From: Agapetus fuscipes
Lineage: Eukaryota > Arthropoda > Insecta > Trichoptera > Glossosomatidae
Length of the DNA: 64,000 bases
NCBI GenBank assembly: GCA_951799405.1
Contig: OX637339.1
Location: forward strand, 1,736,001-1,800,000
Reading direction: 5' to 3'
Shown: positions 21,801-31,996 of the stretch, piece by piece
Numbering within the stretch: the first letter of the stretch is position 1
Layout of the letters: each line of letters opens with the position of its first letter
Position numbers and translations under genes: made by a program
The notes under the pieces: generated by a model
Told to the model about the DNA's origin: nothing
The model's input: only the letters and a program-made list of their open reading frames with translations
The model's database searches: none

Positions 21801-24800
21801 ATATATAAAAATAAAAAAAGTTAAAAAGATTATTTTTTTTAATTTTAAAAAGTCATTTTATTCTCAGAGTTCTGTCGATGGGTCGAACGTTTTCCAATAC
21901 TTAGATTTTTTGTAGATTGTGAGTTTAGGCATTTTAAGGTATCTTCAGGTACCAAGCAGTATCAGACACTAAAATATCGTGAAAAGTATAACAAGCAGTT
22001 TTAAGATGGCAAAAGATAATTCAGAGCAGCACGAGCAGCCTGATGACATTTCATGACAATTTTAGCAGCTTGAACAATCTAAAAACAAAAGCACCAGTAC
22101 CAACAAAACAATGCCATATAGCAAATGCAGTCATGTTTCATGCCACTGTAAGACAATTGAAAGCAACACAGGTACGCTTAAGATACTATTACCAGCAAAA
22201 CGACAAAGAGCAGAAAAAACAAACTATACACTTCAATGATAATGAACGGGTCGAGCATCATTATAAACCATCACCAGAAAATTAAAGAGCAGAAATAAAA
22301 AACAGGATAAAGACTTCAGCACATGCACAACAATAGGAAGTAGCACGATCAGGCCTGGGATTCTACCATAAAATTGTCCCATTTTTGTTGTTATTGTTGG
22401 TCAGTTCTCATGTATCTTTTAAAAATCAAAGCAAGGGGAAAGTGTGCTGGCGAAGCCGGAGCTTAAACTGCCCGTAGGGCCTAGCAGCCAACCGTGCGAG
22501 AGCGCGGTTTGGTCTGCTAGTCTTATATATAAAATTCTTGGGGGTATTTGCGTCTGTTTTTTTCGAATTTGCAAAAATGTTTTTCTAAAAAGTGTTTCTA
22601 TTGACAAACTGAACTAACGCTCGATTCCAGAATTTTTGGTGTTTGTTTGTTTGTTTGTCCGTTTGTTTGTATATTTGTACCATTATAGGCGCCCAGACCG
22701 TTCGCAGCACGATGCTGAAATTTTGCATGCCCCCATAAAGTGTCAGTGGCTAAACAACTGTCATGGTCCGGATGACGTCACGTGCATATTTCGTATACCT
22801 GCGATACTGACTGAAAGTTGAAATCATGCCGCTGGCGACCATTTTGAATTTAAAGACTTCATATTCGAAACAGTCATGTCTCTTAGTAATTTTAACAACT
22901 TTTGGAACAAACTTTTTCGCAAAAAGTAAATTCTTCAAACAAAATTTGTAAATACCTACATAGAAACAAATCTAAAATAATAACTTTCAGGTGCCTCAAC
23001 TGGCGCATGCATAAAGTTGGAACATTGAAATTAAGCATGCCACCTGAACATTAACAGACTTACATATTTTTAAAAATACAATAAAATACATGAAGGATTA
23101 AGAGTAGCTGCCATACATTTTTTTTGGTTTCTCTAATAATCAGAGGTCTCCTGGCGTCCATTTTGAATTTTGGAGGTTTATTTTTACATTTTTGAGTTTG
23201 TTTTGATTATTTCAACAACTTTCAAAAGATTTTTTTTTTCAATGGCTATATTTTTCTAACAAAACATTAAAATACCTAATTCTTCACAAAATCATTTTTC
23301 TTTCTTGAGGGTATTGTTTTATATACATTGTGTGAGGTAAATAGGCGTATACTTTTGACCAATGAAATCCATTATTGTTATATACCAACATGCTTTATGT
23401 ACTGTACAGCCAATGAAATTTTGGTTTCGCGACAAAATGGTGGAAAATTAAAAAGTTTTTTTCTATCGACCAATCAAATACGAAATTTAAACAAAAATCT
23501 CTTATGTAATATGTACCTGTATACTGACATGTTATATACTCCAACAGCCAATCACATAACATTACCGTCTTTGTAATCGTAGAAAATTTAAAGAGTGGAT
23601 TTATATGCCAAAAATAAAATAATCCTTTTAATCAAAAATCAAAAATGGTCAAAAATAAAAATTTGACACAACTTAAAAAAAAAAAACAAAAATCAAAAAG
23701 AATTTCGATTTACAGAAAAAAACTTTAAAAAAAAACGCAACATCAAAATTTAATAAAAAAATGAAATAAAATAACATGAAATCTAACATTAAAAAAAACT
23801 TACAAAAAAAAAAAGAAACACGAAATCAAATATTAAAAAAAAAACAAAATAAATAATCGAAAAACATGAAATCAAAAATTTAAAAAAAAAACAAAAAAAA
23901 AAGAATTTTAAAATTAAAAATTAAAAAACGCTAAATCAAAAATGAATAAAAAAAATAAAATCAAATAACATGAAATCTAACATTAAAAAAAAACTTACAA
24001 CAACAACAAAAATAAAGAAATACGTAATCAAATATTAAAAAAAAACAAATTAAAAAAAATTTACAGAAAAACATGAAATCAAAACTTGAAACAAACATAA
24101 ATTTTAAAATTTAACAAAAAAAACAAAAATCAATGAAAACTTAAGAGACATAAAAAAAACAGAAAATACAAAAAAAAATGAAATCAAAATTTTTAATATA
24201 ATATAACATGAAATTCATCCTTACCAAAAAATTACAACAATAGAAACGGGAAATTAAACAAATTAAAAACTAATTTTGAAAATAACTAATAGAAAAACAT
24301 GAAAAAAAACGAAGCATTCAATTAAATAAAGAACATAAGGGCAAAAAATTATGGCGAAGCTAGACTAACCAGCCCGGAGGGCCTAGCAGCCAACCGTGCG
24401 AGAGCGCGGTTTGGTCTGTATAATATATAAAATAAATACGCATTCCTTTCTAACAATACCTACCTACTTAAAAACCCACTTTCTCTTCCCAAAATGTATT
24501 TGTTCTAACCCTTGTATTTTAATTTTAAAAACTTCAGTTAGCCTCTGATGATGAACCGAGCAGGTTCGACAGCGCTTAGGCAGTATAACTCATATGTGAA
24601 AATAAAAACTATGTGTTTTTTAAATAAAAAAGTTTTTTAATTATTAAATTAAAAATGAATTTTCACTCGGTGAATGTGCAAACATTAGAAAATTTAAAAT
24701 ATATATCTATATCTATAATCTAAGTTGCAAGGATTATATTCATTTAAAGCTCTCAGATGTAAGTAGTTGACATAGTAAACATACTATGTCAACTACTGAA

Positions 24801-27800
24801 AATAACAAGTGTCAACTACTACATATTTTTGTTTTTACTAGGTGTCAACTACTAAGTTACTACCTTCATTTTATTAAAAAATATATAAAAAATATGCATC
24901 AGTTTTATTTATACAATTCTTGTCATATTCTGAAAGTGTAATAATTTGCGCAAATATTACCAAGTAGAAACGCCCTGTAAGATGATTTCATACCAAACTA
25001 TGTCTATAGACATACTAATAAACCCTTAAGGTGTCATCTACTGGTGGTTTTACCTTATGCCCACAAACCAACAAGTGTAGTTCGCGCTTACAAATGCTGA
25101 ATGTGTACTTACAAATAAAATCCAAACCTCAAATGAACATAAGCCCCACAACTTTTGCCGACCTTCCCTAATCTGCTATGTTGATTTCTAATGATGGTGT
25201 ATTAATTTGCTACATTTTTTGCATAGGAAATTTTTGACTTTTTTTGTATAGATTTCTTGTTAAGGTTTTGTTCTTTTTTATATTTAAACTAGCAGACTGA
25301 CCATGCTGCGCACGGCTGTCTGCTAGGCCCTTCGGGCAGTGTAAGTCTGGCTTCGCAATAATTTTTCCTCACACCTCCTTCATAGTAATTAAATGCTTTA
25401 AGAAGTAATTTGAAAAAAAATTGCGGTAAAAGGGTTATTTAGTTCTTTCATGTTCTGAGTATCTTGTATGAAGCATGAGGTATGAGTCTGACCTCCCATA
25501 GGTACCTTAAAAAAATGTTCACTGAACGAATGTTTCTCTGTTTCTGAAAAGGCCGGCAAAAGTTGTAGGGCTTATGGTCAAGAGAGGCTGAAATTTTTAT
25601 TTGTAATTACACATGCAGCGTTTGTAAGCGCAAACTCACTCATGTCTGCTTGGGGGCATGCATTCAATATGAATTATAAAATGTATGTATGCAACTTAGA
25701 TTTATATTCTAAAATTAAAAACATCAAATGCCACAATTATATGTTAGCGTGAAAAAACATTTGCCAGTCTGAGCGTGTGAATTATATTTGAATTGATTTG
25801 CATTGAATATGAATTATAAAATGTATCTATGCAACTTAGATTAATATTCTAATATTAAAAACATCAAGTGCCACAATTATATGTTAGCGTGAAAAAACAT
25901 TTGCCAGCTTGTGGGTGTGCATTGTATTTGAATCATCAAATCTCTTTTGTGCAACTTTAGATTATAAATTAAGATAACCGTTGTTTAAGGATTTTTCAAA
26001 CTCAAATTCCTTGACTTAAGGGTTAGTATGAGGCTCACCACCCATATCGCATAAATGGGTTCACTTAACTAATGTTCCCCCTGTTTCTGAAAAGGTCGGC
26101 AAAAGTTGCAGAGCTTATGTGCATGAGAGGCCTTAATTTTAATTTGTAAGTTCACATGCAGCATTTTTAAGCGGGAACTCACTCTTGTCTCCATGGAAGC
26201 ATGCATTGAATATGAATTATAAAATGCATCTATTCAACTTAGATTTATATTCTAATATTAAAAACATCAAGTGCCACAATTATATGTTAGCGTGAAATGA
26301 CATTTGCCAGCTTATGGGTGTGCATTTAATTTTAATCATCAAATAAGTTTTTTGGCAACTTTAGATTATAAATTAAGATTAACGTTGTTTAAGGATTTTT
26401 CAAACTCAAATCCTTGACTGATAGGTTGGTATGCGGCTGACCACCCATACTGTGAAAAATGGTTCACTTTGTTAATGTCACCCCTGTTTCAGGGAAGGAT
26501 GGCAAGAGTTGCAGGGCTTATGTTCATTTGAGATTGGGTTTTATAATGTAGGTCCACATGCGGCATGTGCCAGCGCGAAATCATACATGTCTGCTTGTGG
26601 GAATGCATTGAATATAAATCTTAAATGATATATATCCTTGCAGCTTAGATTAGATTAGAAATTCCTTGACTTATGGGTTAGTATGAGCCTGAATACCCAT
26701 ATCGCAAAAAATGGTTCATTTGAAAAATGTTTCCCCTGTTTTTGAAAAGGGTGGCAAAAGTTGCAGGGCTCATGTTCATTACAGGCCTTAATTTGAATTT
26801 GTAAGTTCACATACAGCATTTATAAGCGCGAATCCACTCGTGTCTCCAGGGGGGCATGCATTGAATATGAATTATAAAAGTTATTGTATCTGTGCAACTT
26901 AGATTATATATTCTAATATTAAAAAAAAATCAAGCGCCACAACTTTATGTTAGCGTGAAATGACATTTGCCAGTTTGTGGGCGTGCATTCAATTTGAATC
27001 ATCAAATAACTTTTTTTGCAACTTTAGATTATAAATTAAATTTAACGTTGTTGAAGGATTTTTCAAACTCAAATTCCTTGACTTATATGTTAGTGTGAGC
27101 CTGTATATCCATATCGCAAAAAATGGTTCACTTGACAAATGTTTCCCCTGTTTTTGAAAAGGTTGGCAAAAGTTGCAGGGCTTATGTTCATTACAGGCCT
27201 TAAATTTAATTTGTTAGTTAACATGCAGCATTTATATTCGCGAACACACTCGTGTCTCCAGGGGGGCATACATTGAATATGAATTATAAAAGTTATTGCA
27301 TCTGTGCAACTTAGATTATATATTCTAATATTTAAAAAAAATCAAGCGCCACAACTATATGTAAGCGTGAAATGACATTTGCCAGTTTGTGGGCGTGCAT
27401 TCAATTTGAATCATCAAATAACTTTTTTTGCAACTTTAGATTATAAATTAAGATTACCGTTGTTTAAGGATTTTTCAAACTCAAATTCCTTGACTTAAGG
27501 GTTAGTATGAGGCTTACCACCCATATCGCATAAATGGGTTCACTTAACAAATGTGTCCCCTGTTTCTGAAAAGGTCAGCAAAAGTTGCAGGGCTTATGGT
27601 CATGAGAGGCTGAAATTTTTATTTGTAAATACACATGCAGCATTTGTAAGCGCAAACTCACTCGTGTCTCCGTGCAGGAGTGCATTGAATATGAATTATA
27701 AATGTTAATGCGTCTATGCAACTTAGATTGTATATTGTAATAATACTTAAAAAAAATTAAATGCCGCAATAAGTATGGTTTCATATAAAAAGTTGACCTA

Positions 27801-30800
27801 ATCGATCGTCATTATTTCTAAAAAATACATGTTATAACTGGTTGAAGTATAATTTTGAAATGAATAAAAAATATAGGTAGGTAGGTACTCAACGGAATTC
27901 AACCGAAAAAGAATCGACTTGGCAATGGCAACGATGGCAACTTTGAAGCCTATGTTGAAGTGCTGGCAATTTATTTGAAATTCGAATGTCAAAATGAGTT
28001 TTGTTTCTCGCATAGGTTTTACTTAAAAAGGTGTTGTGATTGATCATGTTTATTTATTTAAAAAACAACAATTTAAAATCTACTAATGATGAGGAAGCAC
28101 ATCCCAAGTCCTGAACAATATTTGTTGTGAATATGACGTGCATCTGTTCAGGAGTTCTTCAGTTTGAATGCCATTAACGCACAATTATTTTGTATGGGGA
28201 GGCCGTTGCTTTTTATAAAGATAAGGGATGTAATTTATTATTCATATTCCTTGACTTATTGGTTAGTATGAGGCTGACTACCCATACTGTGAAAAATGGT
28301 TCACTTTGCCAATGTCACCCCTGTTTCAGGGAAGGTCGGCAAAAGTTTTGGGGCAAAATAAGATAACAATAATAATATTATTAGCATGATCAATATGCTG
28401 AGCACTATTTTGTGTGAACCACACCTCAAGAGCCCTCTGTGAGCAGCAAGACGACAATGCTCAAGCAACACCCATTTGCTGTAAGGCAAGCGCGTGCATA
28501 GGGTATAGGCAAATAGAATTCAATGTCAAAATATCAATTCTTCATCCATTATGATTATTGTTACATCAATGGATCACAGTTACTTACATGATGCACTCCA
28601 TTATTTGACGGCACGTTAAACCTCCAGGTGGAGTGCGCCGTGACTCCCATCATGTGGTTGGTCATGCCGTGGTAGCCGTTCCTCAAGGAGATGATGTCGA
28701 AGTTGCCCGTGTGCAGTCTGGCCATCATCATGGCGAGATCATTTGCTTCTGAGCCGCTGTTCACAAAATATACCACCTAGAAGACAAAGTAATGATCATT
28801 TTAGTACAATGATTAGACTATTTACATCTAGAATTTCATATTATTGCTGCAAAACAATTCTTGATATCATTTTTTATTGCGGGTTTTTCAGCCCTCGCAA
28901 AACTATCAACGGGTAACATTTCTTGCTTTTATAAAAACAATAATAATATTGAATAGAAATTTTAGGCTTTCACGGCCGGCGTTTGACACTGGAGAGTTGC
29001 TTTCTGAGATCTGTAAGACACGTAGTTTATCGGAGCTAGAACTTCCTCATCAAACCAATTGCAAAGCAAAGATCGAAACATCGGTTTTTTTACCTGCTGC
29101 GTTCGCCCGATAGCCTGCGGCGTGAAGGATTCAAGCGAAACTGAAAAAAAAGGAATAAGAGGAGATATCCGGCCGGAGGGTTTCTTAAATCTTGGTAGAG
29201 CGGCGATTTTTGCTAAACCATCTGCTAAAAGTTTCGTCTCAGGCCTGGTATACTCTCGAATGGGAATTACAAATTACAAAGTTGGACCCCCTAAGGAAAA
29301 ATAAAAATTTACAGTCCACTTTTCAATCCTATCGGCTTTCGCTTACTTTCAGTGGGGTGATTATAGATGAGATGCTTACTTTCAGTTCCCCGGGTAGAGT
29401 GGCTGTGAGCTTCTCTGCGTATTCATGTATGTTGTTGTGTAGGTAGTGTGATTATAGATGAGATGCTTACTTTCAGTTCCCCGGGTAGAGTGGCTGTGAG
29501 CTTCTCTGCGTATTCATGTATGTTGTTGTGTAGGTAGTGTGATTATAGATGAGATGCTTACTTTCAGTTCCCCGGGTAGAGTGGCTGTGAGCTTCTCTGC
29601 GTATTCATGTATGTTGTTGTGTAGGTAGTGTGATTATAGATGAGATGCTTACTTTCAGTTCCCCGGGTAGAGTGGCTGAGAGCTTCTCTGCGTATTCATG
29701 TATGTTGTTGTGTAGGTAGTGTGATTATAGATGAGATGCTTACTTTCAGTTCCCCGGGTAGAGTGGCTGTGAGCTTCTCTGCGTATTCATGTATGTTGTT
29801 GTGTAGGTAGTGTGATTATAGATGAGATGCTTACTTTCAGTTCCCCGGGTAGAGTGGCTGTGAGCTTCTCTGCGTATTCATGTATGTTGTTGTGTAGGTA
29901 GTGTGATTATAGATGAGATGCTTACTTTCAGTTCCCCGGGTAGAGTGGCTGTGAGCTTCTCTGCGTATTCATGTATGTTGTTGTGTAGGTAGTGTGATTA
30001 TAGATGAGATGCTTACTTTCAGGTCCCCGGGCAGAGTGGCTGTGAGCTTCTCTGCGTATTCATGTATGTTGTTGTGCAGGTAGATGTTGGTGGTGTGCCA
30101 CAGCTTCTGCATTTGACTTGTAGCTGCTTCAACTACTTTTCTGATAATAAAAAAGCCCGCACATCAATTGACATAGTTTGTTAATTTAATAAAAAAGTGG
30201 CAATCGTCTGATGCCGTACTTGTTTACTTCTGAATGTAGACATTACCACCTTCCCTCTATGCAGGTACAATGATCAGCATTGAAGTGTTTGTTTTTTATG
30301 AGATATTTATATGAGCCGCAAGATCAAAAGTTCTACACACCATTCAAATGGACCAGGAACAGATGCCAAAAGCAAACAAAAAATATGTCACACCACCGGG
30401 TTTATAAGGCAAAGTAAAAAAAAAACTTTTTTTATTGAGTTCTAAGGACTGTAACCTCATACTAGTGTGTTTGTCCATTGAGAAAAAAAGTTCTACAACT
30501 ACCAATTCATTTTTGTTTATAGTGCCCAAAGCAAAAAAAAACTAAAAATGAATTTTACACATTTTAAAGTAGGAGTAAAAATGTTATGCCTATTAGACAT
30601 AAATAGAAAGCAGTGGCGAAGGGTGTCATACAACTCGATTCCCATCGGTTCCCCTTTTAAAATGAGGCAAAAATGAAAATAAAGTAGACTGCATGGTTTC
30701 AATGGGGGAAAAATATGTATTGTTTCTTTGGTTTTTAATGTATTTTTTTACTTTGTGCCTACATTTTTTAACTACTTTGTTGCCTCATTTTAAAAGGGAA

Positions 30801-31736
30801 GCCGATGGGAATCGAGTTGTATGGCACCCTTCACCACTGATAGACAGTCATAACTCCAGTACAATATTATGATGGTTGATTGAACAAACACTAAAGTGCT
30901 GCGTTTTGGATAACAGAATGATCTTACGGATGGCAGTGCCCCACAGACACTGTCACTATTCCCCCGAACATGTCCAGGTAGCGCTTGTTGGTGTGGTCGT
31001 ACAGCCACTGCATGTGACCTTGGTGCATGAGGACGGGTCTCTTGTACATGGCCGTGATGCACGGAGCCAGGTGCTTCTGCCTTACCGACTGCATGGCTGC
31101 GTAGTCCAGGCCCTGGAAGTTAAAACGACTAGCTGAAAATTGTTACGAGACAATTGATGCTACAACATTGAAAGACAAAATTTTTTTTTTCAGGGTTTGG
31201 TGGTTTACACAGTGAAAGTCCATTGTATAATTAATCAAAGAAATATACTGTTTTAATTCACTTTTTTATTATTTTATTTTAAATATGTCTAACAGTTTTC
31301 GCCTAAAAAGGCATCCTCAGGACAATGACAATGACAATCAAAATTGGAATTGGAGGATACCTTTTTAGGCGAAAACTGTTAGACATATTTAAAATAAAAT
31401 AATAAAAAAGTTAATTAAAACAGCATATTTCTTTGATTAATTATTATTGAAAGACAAATATGGAGCAATATAGCTGTGAAACCCAAGGATGACAAAGTAG
31501 ATAATTACACATGATAAGGTACCAAATAGGAGGAATTTTCTTAGAAGGAAGAAAAAAATAATAGGGGCAGACATAGAAAATACTTTCTCTGATCACAGAC
31601 CTCGAATTGAAATAGATTTTACACTGTAGACTAAAGAGTCTTGCATCCAGTTACCTCATACTTCTGTGGCTTGAAATCGCAGGGCGGCATCTGAGGAGCT
31701 TCCGTTGATATTGACCTGTAGAGCTGGACTCCTCTT
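15865..31736 (-). CDS. AGXT2: Alanine-glyoxylate aminotransferase 2, mitochondrial (AGXT2), first exon not found
   Basis: Class III PLP-dependent aminotransferase; AGXT2 transaminates glyoxylate with alanine and also acts on beta-aminoisobutyrate and dimethylarginines in mitochondria. Nine exons in minus-strand order: 31736-31655, 31112-30928, 30140-30017, 28776-28588, 20155-20021, 19349-19197, 18662-18441, 17554-17303, 15999-15865. All have AG acceptors, GT donors and matching phases, giving about 492 codons; human AGXT2 is 514 residues. The first listed exon ([18 protein letters not shown]) is basic and Ser-rich, like the end of a mitochondrial presequence. Key blocks: [30 protein letters not shown] (cofactor-binding Asp), [13 protein letters not shown] (Schiff-base Lys, codon 18576-18578), [21 protein letters not shown]. 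The stop at 15865-15867 overlaps an AATAAA. The 8.4-kb intron 20156-28587 is filled with transposons. The start codon must lie upstream of 31736. Confidence 0.93.
16085..16285. mobile_element. CCGGCCG-ended repeat copy, inverted pair
   Basis: GCTGGAGAGTTTCTTTCC at the left and AATCTCCAGCATCATCAACC with CCGGCCATGTAAGTCTAAA at the right. In the AGXT2 last intron. Confidence 0.6.
16290..16656 (+). pseudogene. CR1-like LINE C-terminal fragment and 3' end
   Basis: Plus strand encodes [39 protein letters not shown], then frameshifts, then GAGAGCCCTTGAGGTGTGA and ACACAAAAATGGGACTC, followed by a CCGGCCG-family piece. Intron of AGXT2. Confidence 0.7.
16925..17170 (-). pseudogene. LINE reverse transcriptase C-terminal fragment
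   Basis: The minus strand encodes [18 protein letters not shown] and a short tail to a stop; its 3' side has GGCGCCACAGGAAAGAAATC and a (ATC)n microsatellite on the minus strand. The same 3' side is seen at 49320-49480 and 40381-40420. Confidence 0.65.
17744..17982. mobile_element. MITE with GGGCTATT inverted termini
   Basis: The outer 50 or so bases at each side are inverted partners: GGGCTATTCTTAGACATT, TGAGCCCACGCTTTGACAAA and the matching right side. A half copy (TTATTCTTAGACATTTTGG, GAGCCCACGCTATGCC) lies at 53092-53150. Intron of AGXT2. Confidence 0.8.
18441..18662 (-). CDS. AGXT2: AGXT2 exon carrying the PLP lysine
   Basis: A 222-base, phase-0 exon beginning VQSGFGRTG and ending AVGKAVLE. 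It holds the second half of the [11 protein letters not shown] motif, split by the intron after DE, and the conserved TMAKGIGNG in which Lys forms the internal aldimine. HFNTFGGNP follows, the substrate-facing loop of the family. All residues expected for activity are present. Confidence 0.93.
18770..19015 (+). repeat. R250 repeat copy in an AGXT2 intron
   Basis: GTTGGTATACGGCTGACC, TTTGCCAATATCACCCCTG, GCAGGGAAGGTCGGCAAG, CACATGCGGCATGTTTAAG and terminal CAACTTAGATTATATATA. Confidence 0.7.
19135..19195 (-). repeat. SINE-C body fragment next to an AGXT2 splice donor
   Basis: GACACCTGTTTCTCACCATG and CAGGTTGGTGAATTGC match the SINE-C tail block (TTTCTGGCCAGGCAG, GGTTGGTGAATTGC at 7317-7347). 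It ends at the exon boundary 19196. Confidence 0.4.
19449..19755 (-). mobile_element. SINE-A with CR1-like tail
   Basis: In reverse complement: tRNA-like head with GGTAACATTTCGGACTCG and GGTTGTGGGTTCGAATCCC (excellent B box), body GACCGGTCACCAAAGC, tail TCTTGAGGTGTGTGAGG and GCACTCACCAAATAAATCA. An extra piece, AAGGATTTCTGTTAGGG to CTAGAGG at 19808-19862, resembles the tail of the 5S form. Confidence 0.85.
20167..20513 (-). mobile_element. SINE-A with internal duplication
   Basis: Good tRNA-like head (CCGTAGTCCAGTGGTAACAC; GGTTGTGGGTTCGAATC), usual body and CR1-like tail. The block TCTCAAACAAGACCCAGTTG with CTGTAAGGCT occurs twice (20266-20293 and 20322-20349), a local duplication. Confidence 0.85.
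20618..20745 (-). mobile_element. Left arm of a split Penelope-like palindrome
   Basis: TTAAAAAACTTTTTTATTT, ATAGTTTTTATTTTCACA, TATGAGTTATACTGCCTAAG and CGCTGTCGAACCTGCTCGG are repeated as an exact inverted copy at 24533-24657. The apex hairpin reads CTGATGATGAACC, GAGCA, GGTTCGACAGC on the right arm. About 3.8 kb of Helitron-like DNA separates the arms. Confidence 0.6.
20742..22521 (+). mobile_element. Helitron-like element 1
   Basis: Begins TCTATTATATAAAAATC and ends with a GC-rich hairpin (CCGTGCGAGAGCGCGG) followed by TTTGGTCTGCTAG. A TC start, a hairpin about 12 bases before a CTAG end and no terminal inverted repeats are Helitron characters. It shares its first 500 bases with the adjacent element (GTATTTGCGTCTG, GTTTGTTTGTCCGTTTG, CCGGATGACGTCACGTGC). 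No Rep/helicase coding is left, so it is non-autonomous. Confidence 0.6.
22522..24425 (+). mobile_element. Helitron-like element 2, tandem to element 1
   Basis: Starts TCTTATATATAAAATTC immediately after the CTAG of element 1 and ends with the same hairpin (GCCAACCGTGCGAGAGC, GCGGTTTGGTCTG); here the CTAG is lost or diverged. Carries the A-rich tract 23600-24340. Confidence 0.6.
23600..24340 (+). repeat. Strand-biased A-rich degenerate repeat tract
   Basis: About 740 bases made largely of A runs with interspersed CATGAAATC, AAATCAAAA, CTTACAA motifs; the plus strand is overwhelmingly A with few G. A loose period with AACATGAAATCTAACATT appears at 23773, 23965 and similar at 24208. Confidence 0.7.
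24533..24657 (+). mobile_element. Right arm of the split Penelope-like palindrome
   Basis: Inverted copy of 20618-20745. Contains CTGATGATGAACC, GGTTCGACAGCG and TGTGAAAATAAAAACTATG. Confidence 0.6.
24711..25180 (-). repeat. R250 repeat split by an insertion
   Basis: The minus-strand repeat is continuous with the copy at 48105-48295 except for 296 extra bases at 24761-25056. Flanks CTCTCAGATGT and ATGCCCACAAACCAAC are contiguous in the other copy. Confidence 0.75.
24761..25056. mobile_element. Insertion of 296 bases with terminal hairpin
   Basis: Defined by comparison with the uninterrupted copy at 48105. The left end contains a perfect hairpin, GTAGTTGACATAGT, loop, ACTATGTCAACTAC, and further GTGTCAACTACTA motifs; the right end has AGGTGTCATCTAC. 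Family unknown, no coding. Confidence 0.65.
25289..25370 (-). mobile_element. Helitron-like 3' end fragment
   Basis: CTAGCAGACTGACC, GCTGCGCACGGCTG and TGCTAGGCCCTTCGGGCAG in this order are the reverse complement of the 3' ends of the two Helitron-like elements. Confidence 0.55.
25450..27760 (+). repeat. R250 tandem higher-order array
   Basis: Units start at about 25485, 26015, 26410, 26660, 27075 and 27485 with TTCCTTGACTTAAGGG-like sequence. Most are joined by the same spacer (AAAACATCAAGTGCCACAA, TATGTTAGCGTGAAATGAC, ATTTGCCAGTTTGTGGG, GTTGTTTAAGGATTTTTC). The repeat plus spacer period is about 410 bases, e.g. 27075 to 27485. One unit at 26410-26655 is closer to the dispersed R250 copies than to its neighbours. 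Lies in the long AGXT2 intron. Confidence 0.75.
28245..28492. repeat. R250 fragment (plus) joined to SINE-A tail (minus)
   Basis: 28245-28355 is the first 110 bases of R250 (CCTTGACTTATTGGTTAG, GGTTCACTTTGCCAATG). 28383-28492 is a SINE-A CR1-like tail and partial body in reverse orientation (CACACCTCAAGAGCCCTC, GCTCAAGCAACACCC). Confidence 0.6.
28588..28776 (-). CDS. AGXT2: AGXT2 exon with cofactor phosphate-binding motif
   Basis: 189 bases, phase 0, [18 protein letters not shown] through NGYHGMTN to SNNGVHH. SGSEAN is the class III loop that holds the PLP phosphate, and NGYHG provides the aromatic residue stacking on the ring. It is separated by 8.4 kb from the next exon (20155). Confidence 0.92.
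28955..29340. repeat. CCGGCCG-family piece followed by unassigned DNA
   Basis: 28955-29050 matches the family (TTTTAGGCTTTCACGGCCGG, GACACTGGAGAGTTGC). 29051-29340 is more GC-balanced with open frames in two phases, but I recognise no domain. Confidence 0.45.
29341..29994 (-). repeat. 91-bp minisatellite built from an AGXT2 exon end
   Basis: Seven tandem 91-base units start at 29358, 29449, 29540, 29631, 29722, 29813 and 29904; an eighth period at 29995 is the real exon 30017-30140. Each unit holds the last 66 or so coding bases (protein [16 protein letters not shown]) and the donor GTAAGC with 20 bases of intron. Units are almost identical to each other (one with GAG for GTG at 29671) and differ from the true exon at a few shared positions, so they arose by recent amplification. 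None keeps an acceptor. Confidence 0.9.
30017..30140 (-). CDS. AGXT2: AGXT2 exon that seeded the minisatellite
   Basis: 124 bases: begins with one base completing CCA of GHCHP, then [20 protein letters not shown] and [16 protein letters not shown]. The acceptor (TTTTTTATTATCAG) is unique to this copy. Donor GTAAGC is shared with the seven extra units downstream. Confidence 0.92.
31228..31443. mobile_element. Palindromic Penelope-like element
   Basis: Arms of about 95 bases (TTAATCAAAGAAATATACTG, TATTTTAAATATGTCTAAC, CAGTTTTCGCCTAAAAAGG and inverted copies) meet at a short centre of ACAATGACAATGACA. The left arm in reverse complement reads CTGAGGATGCCT, TTTT, AGGCGAAAACTG. AGXT2 intron. Confidence 0.65.
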
Positions 31737-31996
31737 CTGAAGACTAAAGTAACATTACAAATAACAATTAATAATATTAAAACTGAAATTACAAATGGCT
31801 TCTTCTATCCTAATTATTTCGATCAGATTTAAAAATAATCTATGATGTCTTTAGGAGATGGATATTAATTATCTTTGGACTTTTGACTTGAATTTGTTAC
31901 TTTAGGTTCACCCCCCATAATCTCAACTTTGTTCACCAATGCAGTCCATGTTTCAGGGAAAGGCAGTAACTGCTGTTACTATTAAAATTAAAAAAA

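Noticed and set aside
29341..29994. Seven extra coding exons of AGXT2
   Set aside because: None has an acceptor, and each would repeat the same peptide; only the copy at 30017-30140 has a polypyrimidine tract and AG.
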